From positions 42,759,644 to 42,823,643 of the forward strand of contig CP141142.1 of the NCBI GenBank assembly GCA_035235625.1: a stretch of DNA of 64,000 bases, read 5' to 3'. The notes below the pieces were generated by a model. That model had not been told where the DNA came from. It did not search any database and worked only from the letters and a program-made list of their open reading frames with translations. Below, piece after piece: positions 38,587 to 50,842 of the stretch; the first letter of the stretch is position 1, and each line of letters opens with the position of its first letter. A program made the translations under genes and the position numbers. The stretch is from Saururus chinensis. Its lineage: Eukaryota > Streptophyta > Magnoliopsida > Piperales > Saururaceae.

Positions 38587-39380
38587 TTACTCATTATGGA
38601 GGCCGCAGCAGCAGAACGCCTTGTGATAATGAAATCGGAAGGCGAAAAGCTGATGGGGGTTGGAGCCATCAAGCTTGCAGTCAGAGACACCAACAGCATG
38701 CTTCTTTGTCTTCTTCCCTTCGAGCTTGAACACGGTCAGGCATTTCCCATTGCTCCCATTGACCCAGAACCTGAAGCTTCTATGGTTCTCCCTTGGAGGG
38801 GGGTTGAGCGATTTCCAGTCAGCCTGAGCCAGGCTTGACAGCGAGCTCAAAGAGTACAGGCCCACTTTGCCATTCTTGTCCACAGCTAGGTAGCTCTGCC
38901 CATTTGAACATTTGTCCATGTAGTTGCTGAACCTGCATTAGTGGAACTTGTTTAATCTGCAATCCTTCTTATAGACACATTGATTGCATGTACCTAAGGG
39001 GATTAACATAGACAAATGGTGCTTTAAGATGCCGATCAAAATTATGATTAAGAAGACTTTCACCTGTGGTAGCCAGATGCTGAGCCTGAGGTTGATTTCC
39101 ATCCATAGTAAGCATTATACTCGCCGGACTCGCCGCCCTTGACGTCCGGCACTGAGTAAACACCACGGTCTTCGATCTTCACATAATCGGACTGCAGGGC
39201 GCCGGCGATCAGGGAATCGTCCCAGGCGGTCATATGAGGGTAGGCTTCACTTGCAGGGCATTGCTTATCCTGGCATGTGGAGCATTGGCTGCAAAGTTGG
39301 TCACTCTTGAGACCATTCCCTCTAGAGAAATGGACTACGGCCACGACAACAAATATGAGATGCAGGCTAACTCTAGCCAT
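38587..39380 (-). CDS. Small secreted Cys-rich protein, function unknown
   Basis: Two exons on the minus strand (39380-39064 and 38932-38587) encode 220 aa with a phase-2 junction that closes properly. A clear signal peptide (MARVSLHLIFVVVAVVHFSRG) points to secretion. The mature N-terminus is Cys-rich (CSQCSTCQDKQC). The second half has NGQSYLAVDKNGKVGLY, NGKCLTVF and a CKLDGSNPHQLFAFRF stretch. That spacing faintly recalls one or two lobes of a ricin-type beta-trefoil carbohydrate-binding domain, but no catalytic domain is present and the typical QxW box is absent, so a lectin-like role is only a guess. The tail is His/Cys-rich. I do not recognise the family by name. The open frame on the opposite strand at 38,596-38,838 is a shadow. 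Confidence 0.75.
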
Positions 39381-40221
39381 TTCTTTCCTTGTTTGTTTCT
39401 CTTCTCCTTTCTTTCTTCCTACAATTGGTAGACTTGCTTGACGTTTAATGGAGAATTAAGCGAGGTGGTGCCATCCATTTATAATGTGCTTTGCATCCTT
39501 TGTTGGCACCGTCTCTCTTGTCCTCTCTTGGCACGCCATGATTAAGTTCTTGGATACTGTTGTCTAACTGTTTTTGTTTTTAATTGCATTATTAAATAAT
39601 CACTACTTAGATTTTAGCAACATGAAAGCTTTGTTCTCTGCAGATCTACTTCAAGACACCATAACCTTCACTGTATTTCTGTTGTTTATATTTTTCGATA
39701 ATTTTGAGGTGGTAGGTTGTGGCAAATTTTTGTAAAACAGATTTTTTATTGAGGTGATTCTTCGATGCATCCAGCGGATTTTGTTTTTGCTTACTGTATC
39801 GAGGAAATGTTAGATTCACACTCATCACCATGCAGAATATTTATGTATTTGCCGAAAGGATTTTGTTCTGATAGATTATCATGGAATCCTCCGGTGTCTA
39901 GTAACTAGATACTCACCAAATTCCATGTACATTGTTCAAGTTTTCGTCTTATTCGTCAAGTAGCCTCTCTTTTAACATATGTTCGGATCTTTACCCTTTA
40001 ATCATTAAATAACTATTTTAAGTTCCTCTTTTCGTATACGTATAAAAGACCCATTAATATGAGCCTAGGTTATCAGCCTAGGTTTACGTGGTGCAAATGC
40101 ACTGTGAGTTTTGGCTTTGTGGGTCATGGATTTTGGTGGGACGGTACAAGTTACTTTTACGTAGATATGTTTTAATTACCAGCCCACCCTCTTTATTAGT
40201 GCACATAAACCAAAGCTCGTA

Positions 40222-40400
40222 CTCTCTTGTTTTAAATTAATTATTTTATATTAATAATTTTATTTAGTTAAATTTAAGTAATTAAGAGCTTAAAAATAAT
40301 ATCATAAACTTATTCTTCCCTCTTTAAACGTGAGTTTTACTATTTAATAAAAATTATTATATTTTTAAATATAATCATTAATATAACACAATGACAGAAT
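40222..40400. mobile_element. AT-rich MITE copy (family shared with 45.4 and 46.6 kb)
   Basis: Starts CTCTCTTGTTTTAAATTAAT after TA and contains 'tgagttttactatttaataa' and 'ataatcattaatata'. The same ordered motifs recur at 45,430-45,640 and 46,611-46,770, so these are three dispersed copies of one Stowaway-like family. Confidence 0.65.
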
Positions 40401-40959
40401 GTTATTTTTTACATCTTACCTCTTGGTAGTAGATGTTTCGTGTAACTATTAATTTAAGTGATTAAGGGTATTAATGAGCCGAATTAAATTGAGTTTTGAG
40501 ATTTGTTTACTCGAGCTCAATTTTTAAAAGCTAGGCTCAAGATTAATTAAATATCTAGATGTCTGGCTCGAGCTCGGTTCCATCAAAAAACTCGAAACTC
40601 AACTTAATTTTGAGCTCAAAAATATACTATAGTAATTTAAACCTATATTCGAATTAAGCTCGAATCTCATTTAAAACCCAAACTATTTTTCTCTATAAAA
40701 AATTATATTAATTTAGAGAATCACGTCAACATTACAAAAATAAAAAAAATATAACAAATACAATTCTATTTTATTAAAGTTATAAATATTATTAAAATCT
40801 ATGGTTAAAATAAGAATCAATAAATTACCCTACAAAAAACTTTCATCGGTCACTGAAAATTTAACTAATATTATTTAAACCTCTCATATAATAGAGATGA
40901 TTATATATATAATATTAAAAAATAATAATTACCAAAATAATAAAAAGAAAAAAATATTT

Positions 40960-41750
40960 ATCAATATGGTATTCATTTTCGCTATGTACGCACTAGTGTG
41001 GCAATTTTTAAAAAAAATTTATAATTTCATTTTTCTAATAGACAAAATCAATATAATGTATTGATTAGGTCCTTTTAAATAATTAAATTAATATAATATA
41101 CTGATTTTGTCCCTTTAAATGATAAAATAAATACAATGTACTAATTTAGTCATCTGGAAGGATGAAATCAATAATAAAATAATTTGGTCCACTCTTCTTT
41201 CCCTCTCCTCTCTCTCTCCTCTTTCTCTTCACTCTCTCTCTTCTCTCTCTTCACACTCTCTCTCTCTTTCGGCTATCTCTCTTCTTCTCACTCCTCTTTC
41301 TCACTCTTCACTTTCTCTTTTGACTCTCTCCTATCTTCTTTCTCTTTCTCTCTCCTTGTCTCTCTCATGCACATGAGTGTGAGCCCCAACTCTGATAAGT
41401 ATGAAGAAAGTAATAAAATTTAATTTATTTTTTTCTTACTTATATATATTAAAATATAAAATTTTAGATAACATATAATGTATTTACAAATGACAAAATC
41501 AATATATATTTTTTTAAAACATGATTTCATCCTTTTGAAGAGAGAGAGAAGAGAAAGCGAATATAAAGAAAAAGGAGGGAGGAGAGAGAGAGAAAAGAGG
41601 TTTGTTCATTATTGATTTCATCCTTCTAAAGAATGAATTCAGTACATTGTACTGATTTCTTCTTTTAGAATGACAAAATTAATATAAATATACTCATTTC
41701 GTCCTTCTAAAGGATGAAATTATGAATTTAAAAAAAAGATACATAGGTGC
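40960..41750. mobile_element. Degenerate second copy of the 24.8-kb Mutator-type MITE
   Basis: Shares the ordered parts of the element at 24,763-25,502: a 'aatatttatcaatatggta'-like arm, 'tgcaccaa/gcacta' junction text, repeated 'ttcatcctt(c/t)taaag' pairs around 41,040-41,170 and 41,520-41,720, and a central CT-rich microsatellite at about 41,198-41,370. The terminal repeats are decayed and no 9-bp duplication was found. Confidence 0.5.
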
Positions 41751-42650
41751 CAACTATCACGGAGGCGCCCGAAAAATGCCTACAACGAGGCACTTGCAAA
41801 GCCAAATAACTAATCAAGTAAGCCTTGTCAAGGTCATGGCCTCGTGTCATTTGACCAAGCATCTATCCCGCGAAGCCAAGCTACAAACCCATCTCAAGGC
41901 AGACGTGCAAACATTCTAGGACATTTTCCAAGCGAGCTAGTTGGAGGGGGACACCTACTTGTGATGCACGGATGCAACTAAGGCAACTCGGGCATTCGAA
42001 CACTCCATGTCAGCAAAGTGCACGCAAGGTATTTGTTTCCAACACGTCCATAAGGTTGGGTGTCCGCCCTGTGGGTCAGAGAGCTTCATCTCCCAACAGA
42101 CGGGGCTCCTGACATGATAGATAGCAACACAACAAGCCTTCATTGTCTTCCGAGATAGCCGGTTGTAAGGCTAGGTATCATACCAACAACTCATCATTTC
42201 AACTCACCATGTCCCCCTTATATATCATAAGAGATTTTTCTTATTCTGCTGGAGTGGCAGCCAAAATAATTGTACGGGCATGGTTTCTCCAAAGCTTGCC
42301 AAACAGCCCCAAAACACTCCAAAGGACTCCCCAATACTATTTAGAGGGGAGGGGACATCTTAAGACTCAAAAGATGTGTTAGTCGACCATGTGTCCCAAC
42401 ATAGCCAACTATGTGTGCCCATCGTTGTGTGCATTCTGCGCAACATTGCACACACATGTTGCGCAACGTTACAGGCCTTCCCCACAACGCCTGCATACAA
42501 TTTATGCAACATTATGGGCAATTCTTACAATACATATACACAGTATACAACACTTCCAGTCTTCCACACATGTGTGCACCCCAGCACATGTCACGGATTA
42601 TCCGCTTTGCTACCCCATGCACAACGCCTAGCATGTGCCTACATGGAGAA
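41750..42650. other. GC-richer block, unknown
   Basis: Distinct in composition from the AT-rich surroundings. Holds several overlapping open frames of 60-110 codons on both strands without recognisable domains, and a 10-bp hairpin TGCGCAACAT...ATGTTGCGCA at 42,437-42,465. Possibly a captured fragment or old LTR piece carried in the 40.4-43.6 kb element. Confidence 0.35.
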
Positions 42651-43582
42651 AAAGAACACCATATTGGTAAATATTTTTTTCTCTTTATTATTTTGGTAGT
42701 TATTTTTTTCAATATTATTTATATAAAAATTCTCATATAATAAGCTAAAAAAACTAAATTAGTCACCAAAGCCATGACAACTCCTATTCATAGATTTTAT
42801 ATCTAATTACTCTAGTGACTACAAAAAAGTTTATGGTGAGAGAATTATTTGGACCTTAGTAATAACATATTTCATGGTATGTGGATTGCTTGCAAAAAGA
42901 AAAATTAATATAATTGGACCTCAAACAATAAAATCTAAACTTGTTCACTGGATATATTTGTAAGCAAAATCTAGAACTAAATCTCTAATTCTAAACCAAT
43001 ATAATTGATTGAATTAAGAATATTCATTATGCAAGTAGAATTACATATTTATATTTGTTAGGATTAGAATGATTACATGTAATATTTAAAATTTAAATAA
43101 TATTATATAGATGAATAAGGGTAAAATAGGAATAAAATAATTTATTATATCTACATTCTCAATTTTATTAGAAGTAGGATTTATATTTGTTTAAAATATA
43201 ACAACATAATATGGGTATTATATGGTACATTATATACCACATATTAATGTATATATAGTATATATATTTTATAAAATAATATAGAATATTATAGGTACAT
43301 AAAAGGTGAAAGTTAAGAAATTTATATAATACGAGTATAATATGTAAGAAGTAATATCTAACAAATCGAGTCAAGTTTAAGCCGAGCTTCGAGTTTATTT
43401 CAAGTTGAACTAATCAAGTTTCAAGTTAATTCGATTCGAGTTGGTCCTATTCGAGATTGACTTATTTGTTTTCGAGTTCAAATAGAACTCAAGTCAAGCT
43501 CATTTCGAACCGAGCCAAAATCGAGTCGAACTAAGTTGAGCTTGTTCAACTCGATAAATTAGCTCGACTCGTTAGCAACCTT

Positions 43583-45429
43583 ATCAATGATCAACTCACC
43601 TCCATGCTCCCAAACAAACATCATTTTCTTGCCCAATGATCCAATACATGTAGGAACTAAGACTCTCATTGGGCAGGGCTTTAATGAGTCATAAATGGGA
43701 TCCTGCCCTCAAAGCATAACTCCCAACCCTAGCCCTAACCCAACTTCTAAAAGTCCAACTTGACCTTGAAACTAGGTAGGCTATTAATTTTTCATATTAA
43801 AAAATATTTTATTTTTTTTTTAAAATCTTTTTTAATTATTTTTTAGATTTTGAGCTAGGTCCCTTTATAGCGAAAGATAGGGGTTTGAATACACCTGACA
43901 ACTTTTTTTAAATCATTCTCTTCTTCGCCATAAGAAACTATTATCTTACAAAATTTTATTAGAAAATAATAATTTTGTATTTTATTTTTATACATTATAG
44001 ATCTTACACTAATTTTAATTTGGTAGAAAAAGTAAATCCCACTTAAATATATATATATATATATATAATATATATATATAAATAAATTTAATTATAAATA
44101 GTGTCAGGGCCTATAGTGTAAAAATATAGGGTGTTGTACTTCGTACTGGCCCAGCCCTATTTATATCGTACCTGAAATTTTCAGACCTGCCTGAAATTAA
44201 ATTTTGGGCCCTACTCTACATTTGTGTGGGCATGCCGGTTCTAAGAAGTGATACCTCGATTCACATGACCAAGTCTCTTACAAATTATATACCCTAAAGA
44301 TAACAAAGGTGACAAAATAGAGTTACTTGGAAAATTTTGGTAAAATTTAATGAAGTGATAGAAAAGTCATTAATCCACTATGGTTCACATAAGGAGACTG
44401 TTTTTTTGTCACTTGAGGAAAACTTGGAAGTTTATACTTCAATTAGCTTTTTTGATTTGAGCATGGTCTCACCCATGACTCTGTAAGTCTGGGTATCACG
44501 AGCTATTGAATTTTGATCTGATAGCGTGTATTACTTAAGGAGGCACATAACGTTTAAGTAGCACACACCGTTAGATCTCAATCAGTTGAACGTAAACAGG
44601 GGCTTATATTAATTAACTTTTTCTAACGGCAATTTTTTTGTAACATCTTAAACTTGGTAGAGGCCCCTACAGGGAGAACATGGAAATCAAAGCTTGGACT
44701 TCAACAGTCTCCACATCTCAAATAAGAGTTTGGTAATAATGAAATTAGGGAATTAAGTTATCATTATGTGGAAGGCCTATTGTGATGGACCAACCTGCAC
44801 GTGTTATCAATGGACGTTTTGCTGTAAAATTAATGGATTAGGTACAGATATTATTAGCCCAAAAGGCACCAAACAAAGCAGCTCACCCATCCCGCTCAAG
44901 GGACATGTCAATCTGTGAAAATTATGGAGATAAATTTAATTATGCAACGAAGAATTTCTGAAGAATTATAGGAAGAGATTAATTTGTTCAAAGTTCTTTA
45001 GTAAGAATACTTTTTGTTTTAAGTTAATAATTATAGTTTAATAAATATAATTACGCGTTTGCCTAGGTATTAATATATGATAATACAAAGGGGCCGGTAG
45101 GGGGTGATTTAAACCTATTTGCCCTCAACACTGTGCGTGCCATCATATCCAAATCCGACGGCCCAACAATGCTTAAGCTTTTGATGATGCGCCTGAAACC
45201 CGTGCATGTGTAACATCCTCTTTTAAAATATTTTATTTTTAAAATTAAAATAAAAATATCATTATAAGACAAAAAAAATTTATTGTTTTAAAAACAAAAC
45301 TTTCCACTCAAGATAATAAAGTTTAAAGAAAGACAAGCATTGAGGAGCAACTCCAATTCACTACATTCCAAGGCCACGTATCCACTTGAGCTTCTTCCCT
45401 CATCAGCTTAATTTTCAACAATGTAAAAT
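43583..45429. other. AT-rich spacer
   Basis: No gene seen. Contains a (TA)n microsatellite (44,046-44,080) and stretches with transposon character near 43,660-43,770 and 44,130-44,220 (gggcagg/cctgccc-like motifs), too weak to bound. Confidence 0.4.
44046..44080. repeat. (TA)n microsatellite
   Basis: About 17 TA units with one interruption. Confidence 0.95.
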
Positions 45430-45640
45430 GATGTTTCTGTCTTATATTAATATCTTTATTTAATAAAAATATATTATATATTAATAATTTTATTTTATTT
45501 AAATTAAGTGGTTGAATATTTAAAAAAAAAAATCAAAAGTTAAATTTCTCTCTCTTAGATTCTTAGATGTGAGTTTCACCTTTTAACAAAAATTATTTTT
45601 TAAACATAATTATTAATATTAAATAGAAAGAATAAATAAC
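45430..45640. mobile_element. AT-rich MITE copy
   Basis: Contains 'attaataattttattttatt', 'gatgtgagtttcacctttta' and 'ataattattaatatta' in the same order as the copies at 40.2 and 46.6 kb. It carries an extra poly-A patch. Ends are not sharply defined. Confidence 0.6.
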
Positions 45641-46070
45641 ATAACATAAATTATGATTACTAAACAAATATTAAAAATAATCAAGAACGTGTTACATCCA
45701 TGCACCGACCGTCCAACGGCATGACCCCTGCAGACGCAGAGTGCAGACCAGAGGCCGTGAACCCAAAAGCTCCTTGCATGCAAAAAAAGTCTCCGCTGGA
45801 CCAACCCCAACCATCTGTCCGTAACAACCATGTCCCTCACTTTAAAGATTCGTCTCCCTGCTTTGTAATCGGCATCTCAGACCATCAACGAGTCTCCCAA
45901 GCCTTATTATTCAATTCCAAGAGTCAACATCCAGCCAGACCCAGGATCCTCCCCCTCCAACAAAACACGGAGAACAGGCTTTTCAGCCTGCACTCTAGCT
46001 CTCAGATCCTCTCCCTCATGCTCCCATTTTTATCAGTTGCCCTTTTCTTGCACTTCACTGCGGATTCGTC

Positions 46071-46391
46071 ATGGAGGGCCTGATCCCGCTGGTCTACAAG
46101 GCCATCAAGGGAAACAAGACTCGCCGCAAGTACAGGTGCTTGTCCCAAGGCTACGCCCTCGCCCCCCACGTTGATAGCCACCACCACTACCTGGGTTCTA
46201 CCAGTTCGCCGGAGAAAATGGCTGGCTACCGGGTAGATCGTGCAGGCCACCGGCGCCACAATTCCGCCCTGGAATATTCCGGAGAGATCTGCTCACCTGA
46301 GAGGATGACGACAGGAGGGGTGGCTCGTTTGTCCAAGGGGGATAGAGGGTCCCGGAGCCTTCGAGTGTTCTCTTGTATTTCTGCTGCCTAG
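46071..46391 (+). CDS. Plant-specific small basic protein (MEGLIPLVYKAI family)
   Basis: Single exon, 106 aa. The N-terminus MEGLIPLVYKAIKGNKTRRK is what I recognise from a plant-only family of short proteins of unknown function. The rest is basic and low in hydrophobic residues: His-rich DSHHHYLG, then Arg/Ser-rich text ending LRVFSCISAA. No signal peptide, membrane segment or catalytic motif is visible. The start is supported by a C/T-rich leader (45,990-46,065) typical of a plant 5' UTR, and the stop is followed by T-rich 3' text. The overlapping + frame at 45,700-46,083 is leader sequence. Function unknown. Confidence 0.65.
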   Translation: MEGLIPLVYKAIKGNKTRRKYRCLSQGYALAPHVDSHHHYLGSTSSPEKMAGYRVDRAGHRRHNSALEYSGEICSPERMTTGGVARLSKGDRGSRSLRVFSCISAA

Positions 46392-46610
46392 ACCAGGGCC
46401 CTCTTCCTTCCCTGCAGCTGAACCTTCTTTCGTTTCTGATGTATTTGTTTAGTTTGTGTTTTGTGTTTGCCCTCTTGTTGAAATAGAATTTTTTCCTATT
46501 GAGTGGGTGCTAGAATTTCTCCAAAAGCCATAGCTCTAATTATATTTCCATGCATTTGTTGTGTTGTTGCTGATTCCAAAAAAAAAAAAAAATCTGGGTG
46601 GTAAATTTAT

Positions 46611-46770
46611 ACGCCCTTCTTCTTAAATTAATAGCTCCATTTGGTAAAAAATATATATATTTTATATTAATAACTTTATTAAGCTTACTTTTTTTTCTCT
46701 TAAATGTAGGTTTTAGCATTTAATAAAAATTACTTTTTTTAATGTAATTATTAATATAAGATGAAGTGAG
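46611..46770. mobile_element. AT-rich MITE copy downstream of the small-protein gene
   Basis: Third copy of the family: begins CTTCTTCTTAAATTAATAGC, has 'gtaggttttagcatttaata' and 'gtaattattaatataaga', and ends with AAGTGAG. A 14-15-base A run lies just upstream at about 46,578-46,592. Confidence 0.65.
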
Positions 46771-47522
46771 TGCAAGAATTTAACGAGGATCATGATTATT
46801 TAGTAACTTGATGAGCATTTAATACGAACAAGATTTAACCACCGGAAAATTTGTGCAGGCATTTCTGCAGTTTGGAAAAAAACTGAACAGATGGAAGATA
46901 TATTTATTACAGTGAAAACTGAGTAGTTTAAGGAGATTATGAAATAGAGATAACACTTGGCTGCAGGAAGAGTAATTTTAAATGGCAGTCATACCCCATA
47001 TCTAGAACAACGTAGATGGGAAAACCTGTAGCTTTCCAAACTGCCTTGCTCCTCATATAACCTCTGTTCAAGAGATCCTTGTTTATTTGGTTTCTTATCT
47101 TCTTTTCCATTGCTCTTTTTGAAATTAGAATAGTTAAAAAGCACTCGGGCTTGTCTCAGCCGGCGGACCGCCAGCTCGGGGGGAAGGTGCGTTTTCTCGC
47201 GATCATATGCACCCAACGCATATTAACAAGATCCTTTTGAAAAACTACAAAAACCAATTTTATTTCACCTTAAGTAAGATATTATTTTGTTTAACTATTA
47301 GTGAGCGTTGAATACAATTGAGGTAAAAACAACTGTATTCCAATTAACGTGAAGCTTAAAAAAAAACTATATGCCGAACAAATATTTTCCTCTCTCTCTA
47401 CATGTGAGAAGAACAAAGATACAATAGCAGCTTTCCGTCATATACAAGAAGGCAGGACTTAAGTAATCGGTGTTAATAGTTGTTGCTAGCCAGCTTCTCA
47501 GTGGTTCGTGAGTGGCTTCTCC
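46771..47522. other. Downstream region of DGK gene
   Basis: Contains the 3' untranslated side of the DGK gene and the small duplicated DGK fragment at 47,001-47,045. The minus-strand open frame at 46,989-47,216 crosses that fragment and is not a separate gene as far as I can see. Confidence 0.4.
47001..47045 (-). pseudogene. Duplicated scrap of DGK exon 5/intron 5 boundary
   Basis: About 42 bp match 48,219-48,263 with few differences. That stretch is the end of DGK exon 5 (GKLQ codons), its GT donor and the first bases of intron 5. The copy lies in the same orientation 0.5 kb beyond the DGK stop codon. Too short to be coding. Confidence 0.65.
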
Positions 47523-50500
47523 TCAAGATAAACGGAGGGCCATCTGCTGAAGAAGTAACCGCTTCTGCTCTGCAGTGATTAGACCCTTGCTCTGTGCATT
47601 TACCAAAACCTCCGCCATGATAGCAGCTGCATGCCCTGTGGGCTCATCGGATGCCCTCCGTAGCATAAACATCTGGAATAGTAAGAATCACATAATATCA
47701 TCCCTCTCATCTTTATTATGGCTCTAAAGAACGTCCTATTCTTGACATGTATTGATTTTTAAAGATTAGTTCGTGTGGTATTTCCATAGTGTTGACTCCA
47801 CATAAGAACTCAGTAACAATTTCATAGACGCATGAAATATGTAGTCATAGTACCTGCCCATGATGTGTTATTTCTAGACATCCAGGTTGTTGTATCCATG
47901 GTTCCCCGTCAATTTGAACAGGAAATGGGGTGTCTGTGTGTATTTTAATCACCTCTCCTTGAGCCAGTCGCTTAGCTTGGGAAAGTCCCACCTGTGTGGA
48001 AGAATTAGATAATACAATAAGATTATTCAGATGCATAAACTACCATACTTCGAAATATAAGAAACTTCCTACCTGAGTAAGTTTATCAAAGAAACAGTAT
48101 CATGATAAAATTACCCAAAGCAATTTGCAATTATAATAGTGAAAGGATCTAATTCAGATATGCAATGATTGTAATGGACTAATTAGAGCATCACATCGCT
48201 TACAATAATAGAAGATGCTAAAACAAAGTAGATGGGCAAACCTGTAGCTTTCCCAGATGCCATGTGCCACAAATACAAACAACTTCAAGCATTTTATCAT
48301 GCATTGATTGCAACTCAAAATCATCATCATGTTCATAGTCATTTTGCCAAAGGTCTACTCCACCCATGTAGCTACCAATGTTAAGGACAAGTATACCTTC
48401 AGCATCCTAGAGGACAGAAGTACAGAGGGAATAAATCCATGATAAGAACCAGCTACCTTACTACAATAAAAGGACACTAAAAACATGTTGCAGCTTACCG
48501 AGGGAATTTTAATGTAATTTCCATCAACAGTAAGGCGGACTTGCCATGGCAAGTCCGCACATGCTCGATCCACAATATCTTTAGCACCTTCTTTTGCATA
48601 CCGCAACTTGTTCATAAACTGTAGAAAAGCACTATCAGTTTGCATACCACTCCTATCTTGTGAACAAACAATTAATATAGTTTCCCTTCACGAGTCTATA
48701 TAATGGTAAAATAGTAAGGTGTCCATTGTTGAAAGACAACAAATATTGAATTGTTTTGGTCAACAATTTAAAAGTAAGCACTAAGCTCTTTAATATTGAC
48801 GCATTATTTCATTCATAAGATTGACAACTTAGTCCAGGAAAACTTCAACAGAGCAAAACAAATAAAACCTCGGCCCAGCACAGAACAAAATTTAACAAAA
48901 AAATGTCTCAGTGTGCAATTACAAGTGCCTACCTGACTATAAAATTTCTCAGGGTTCTCCTCCCTAGTGATATGGAAATCATATGCAACCTTTGCATCAC
49001 ATCCAATACCTATAGGAAAAATTATAATTAAAAACAGATATTTGTCACACGTATTAGAATTGCCAACATTATTTCAAAAATCATATTTGAAAGGAATAAG
49101 TAAAGACGTGGAAAGGAAAACTCAGAAAATTTAAGTGTATGTAGAAGAAGAGATCTATTTGGTGGAATGAAATTTGACAAAGGCGTTTGTACCTAAATAA
49201 TTGGTCATATATTTTACACGCTCTTCTTTTTTACCATGCTTCTGTAAGCTATGGTCCGTGATAGTAACACTCCACCGATCAAGCATTGTCACTGCTGCAT
49301 GGTCAATGTCACGCAAAAGTGCATCCAAACCACCTTGGCCCTCAACAGATGACAACCCACCTCCCCATTGCAGAATCCTGGAAAGATCATTACCTGTCCC
49401 CAAGGGTAGTATAGCGACAGGCGGAGGTGATTCAAAGTTAGATCTCTCAATGGCATCAAGCACCCAGGCAACAGTGCCATCCCCTCCACAGACAAGAACT
49501 CTAAAATATGGCACATGGCGAAATAACTCCAAGCCGACTTCTGGCCCCTGAGAAGAACTGAGCTCAAAAACCTGCAATCAACCACGGCAAACAAATTTTG
49601 ATTCAAAAAGTTACCAGGCTGAATAGACAAAGCTGACGTTATAAAAAAAACAAATACTTGAACATCATCATACGCAACTTTGCTAAAGAGCTTAATACAA
49701 AATTCTTAAACAATAAACTACTCCAACAGAGAGAAAAGAAAGATTACCTGAAGAGGATTTAGTAACATATTTAGTCTCCTCCGCAGAGAAGGCCCATGCT
49801 GAGCTCCACTCTTGGCATTGATAAAAACAAGAAGTGGTCTGGAATCCTGTGGCAAATCTAGAAGTGTGTACTTTTTAACCTTACAAAAAGCAGCACCTGT
49901 TTTGGAGCTATGTAAAAATCCATTTTGACCATTTTTGCTGATATGTGACCCATTAATCTTCCCATTACGGGAGTTTTCCAATTCAACAAGCCTGTTAATC
50001 GCATAATGAAGTGATGTTTCTGCACTGGAATCATCCTGTGTAGAGCAACTAGTTCCAGTTTTACTGCGATGCCGCCTTTTCCTTATTCTTTCCCGCACTG
50101 ATGAGGCAATAATCTCCTCAGTAATTGAACTCAACACAAGGCCATTTGCCTCTCCATCCTCAGCTTCTTTTACTGAAAGTGGTGAAAGAATAATCCTTCT
50201 GAGAGGACCCAAATCACAAACATTACCTGATTCTTTGCACATTTTGGCATGGCATTTGACGTGGATATGGTGTTGACACCACAAGCAACGCCAAACAGGA
50301 GAAGCACCAAGAAAAGGAATACCACATAGTTCATCACAGTAATAACAGAAAGGAGACATCTCAGGATTTTCATCCAAATCAGTCCATCTCTCTGACCAGT
50401 GGTGCTGCACAAAGTTTGAAGCAGCCTGGGCTACACACTTGCAGTCCTTTACAGCAAATTGATAACAATCAAAATGAGCTGTGACACCACATACAGCACA

Positions 50501-50842
50501 TCTGTGGAGAGGAAATGCAGTCCCTGCCTTGGAACCAAGCGGTTGTGGAGAAGTCAGAGAAGTCAAGCAGACACAACAGCTCGATGGATGTCTATCATAA
50601 GAGAAGTCTTCTATCCAAGTATGAGGTGACAGTGGAACCTTTAATTTTTTCCACACTTTCTTCTTTGCCACAGCAGCAGCTTTTACCCAATTCAAAGATT
50701 TCTTTCTCTGCCATTTCAGGAAAGAATATGCAATGAGGGCGAAAAGTCCTAGGGACCCAGGAACCAGACACCCAAAAATTATAGGATCAGGCGCTCCTGA
50801 ACCCATAAGTAATCCAAGGAGAGAAAGGGCCAAGTGCAACAT
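47523..50842 (-). CDS. Diacylglycerol kinase, plant cluster I (DGK1/DGK2 type)
   Basis: Seven exons on the minus strand: 50842-49748, 49571-49193, 49009-48933, 48618-48499, 48406-48242, 47991-47854 and 47672-47523. They encode 707 aa, the usual size of plant DGK1/2. The enzyme phosphorylates diacylglycerol to phosphatidic acid at membranes in lipid signalling. An N-terminal membrane segment lies at about residues 20-43 ([19 protein letters not shown]), followed by a basic patch. Two Cys/His-rich C1-type domains follow: HTWIEDF...CCVCLTSL...[13 protein letters not shown], then HHWSERW...CYYCDELCG...[13 protein letters not shown]. The catalytic domain opens with [16 protein letters not shown], has the ATP-binding GGDGT at 394-398 and [11 protein letters not shown], and the accessory domain continues to the end. 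Exon 1 alone encodes 365 residues. Confidence 0.95.

Larger units (their letters stand above)
40463..43582. mobile_element. Probable 3.1-kb TIR DNA transposon, non-autonomous
   Basis: The left end reads TTAAGGGTATTAATGAGCCG and the right end is an inverted counterpart (...CGACTCGTTAGCAACCTT). Both subterminal regions (40,480-40,630 and 43,360-43,570) are dense in 'gagctc/cgagttcaa' motifs, a feature of several plant hAT-like or MULE-like non-autonomous elements. The match is imperfect and the target duplication was not identified. The interior contains a degenerate copy of the MITE family of 24.8 kb, a CT microsatellite and a GC-richer block at 41,750-42,650. No transposase frame is visible. 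Confidence 0.5.

Noticed and set aside
42437..42465. 10-bp hairpin as a possible terminator or regulatory site
   Set aside because: Short, isolated, and no gene nearby in a transposon-derived block.
49201..49551. 116-codon plus-strand frame
   Set aside because: Antisense shadow of DGK exon 2.
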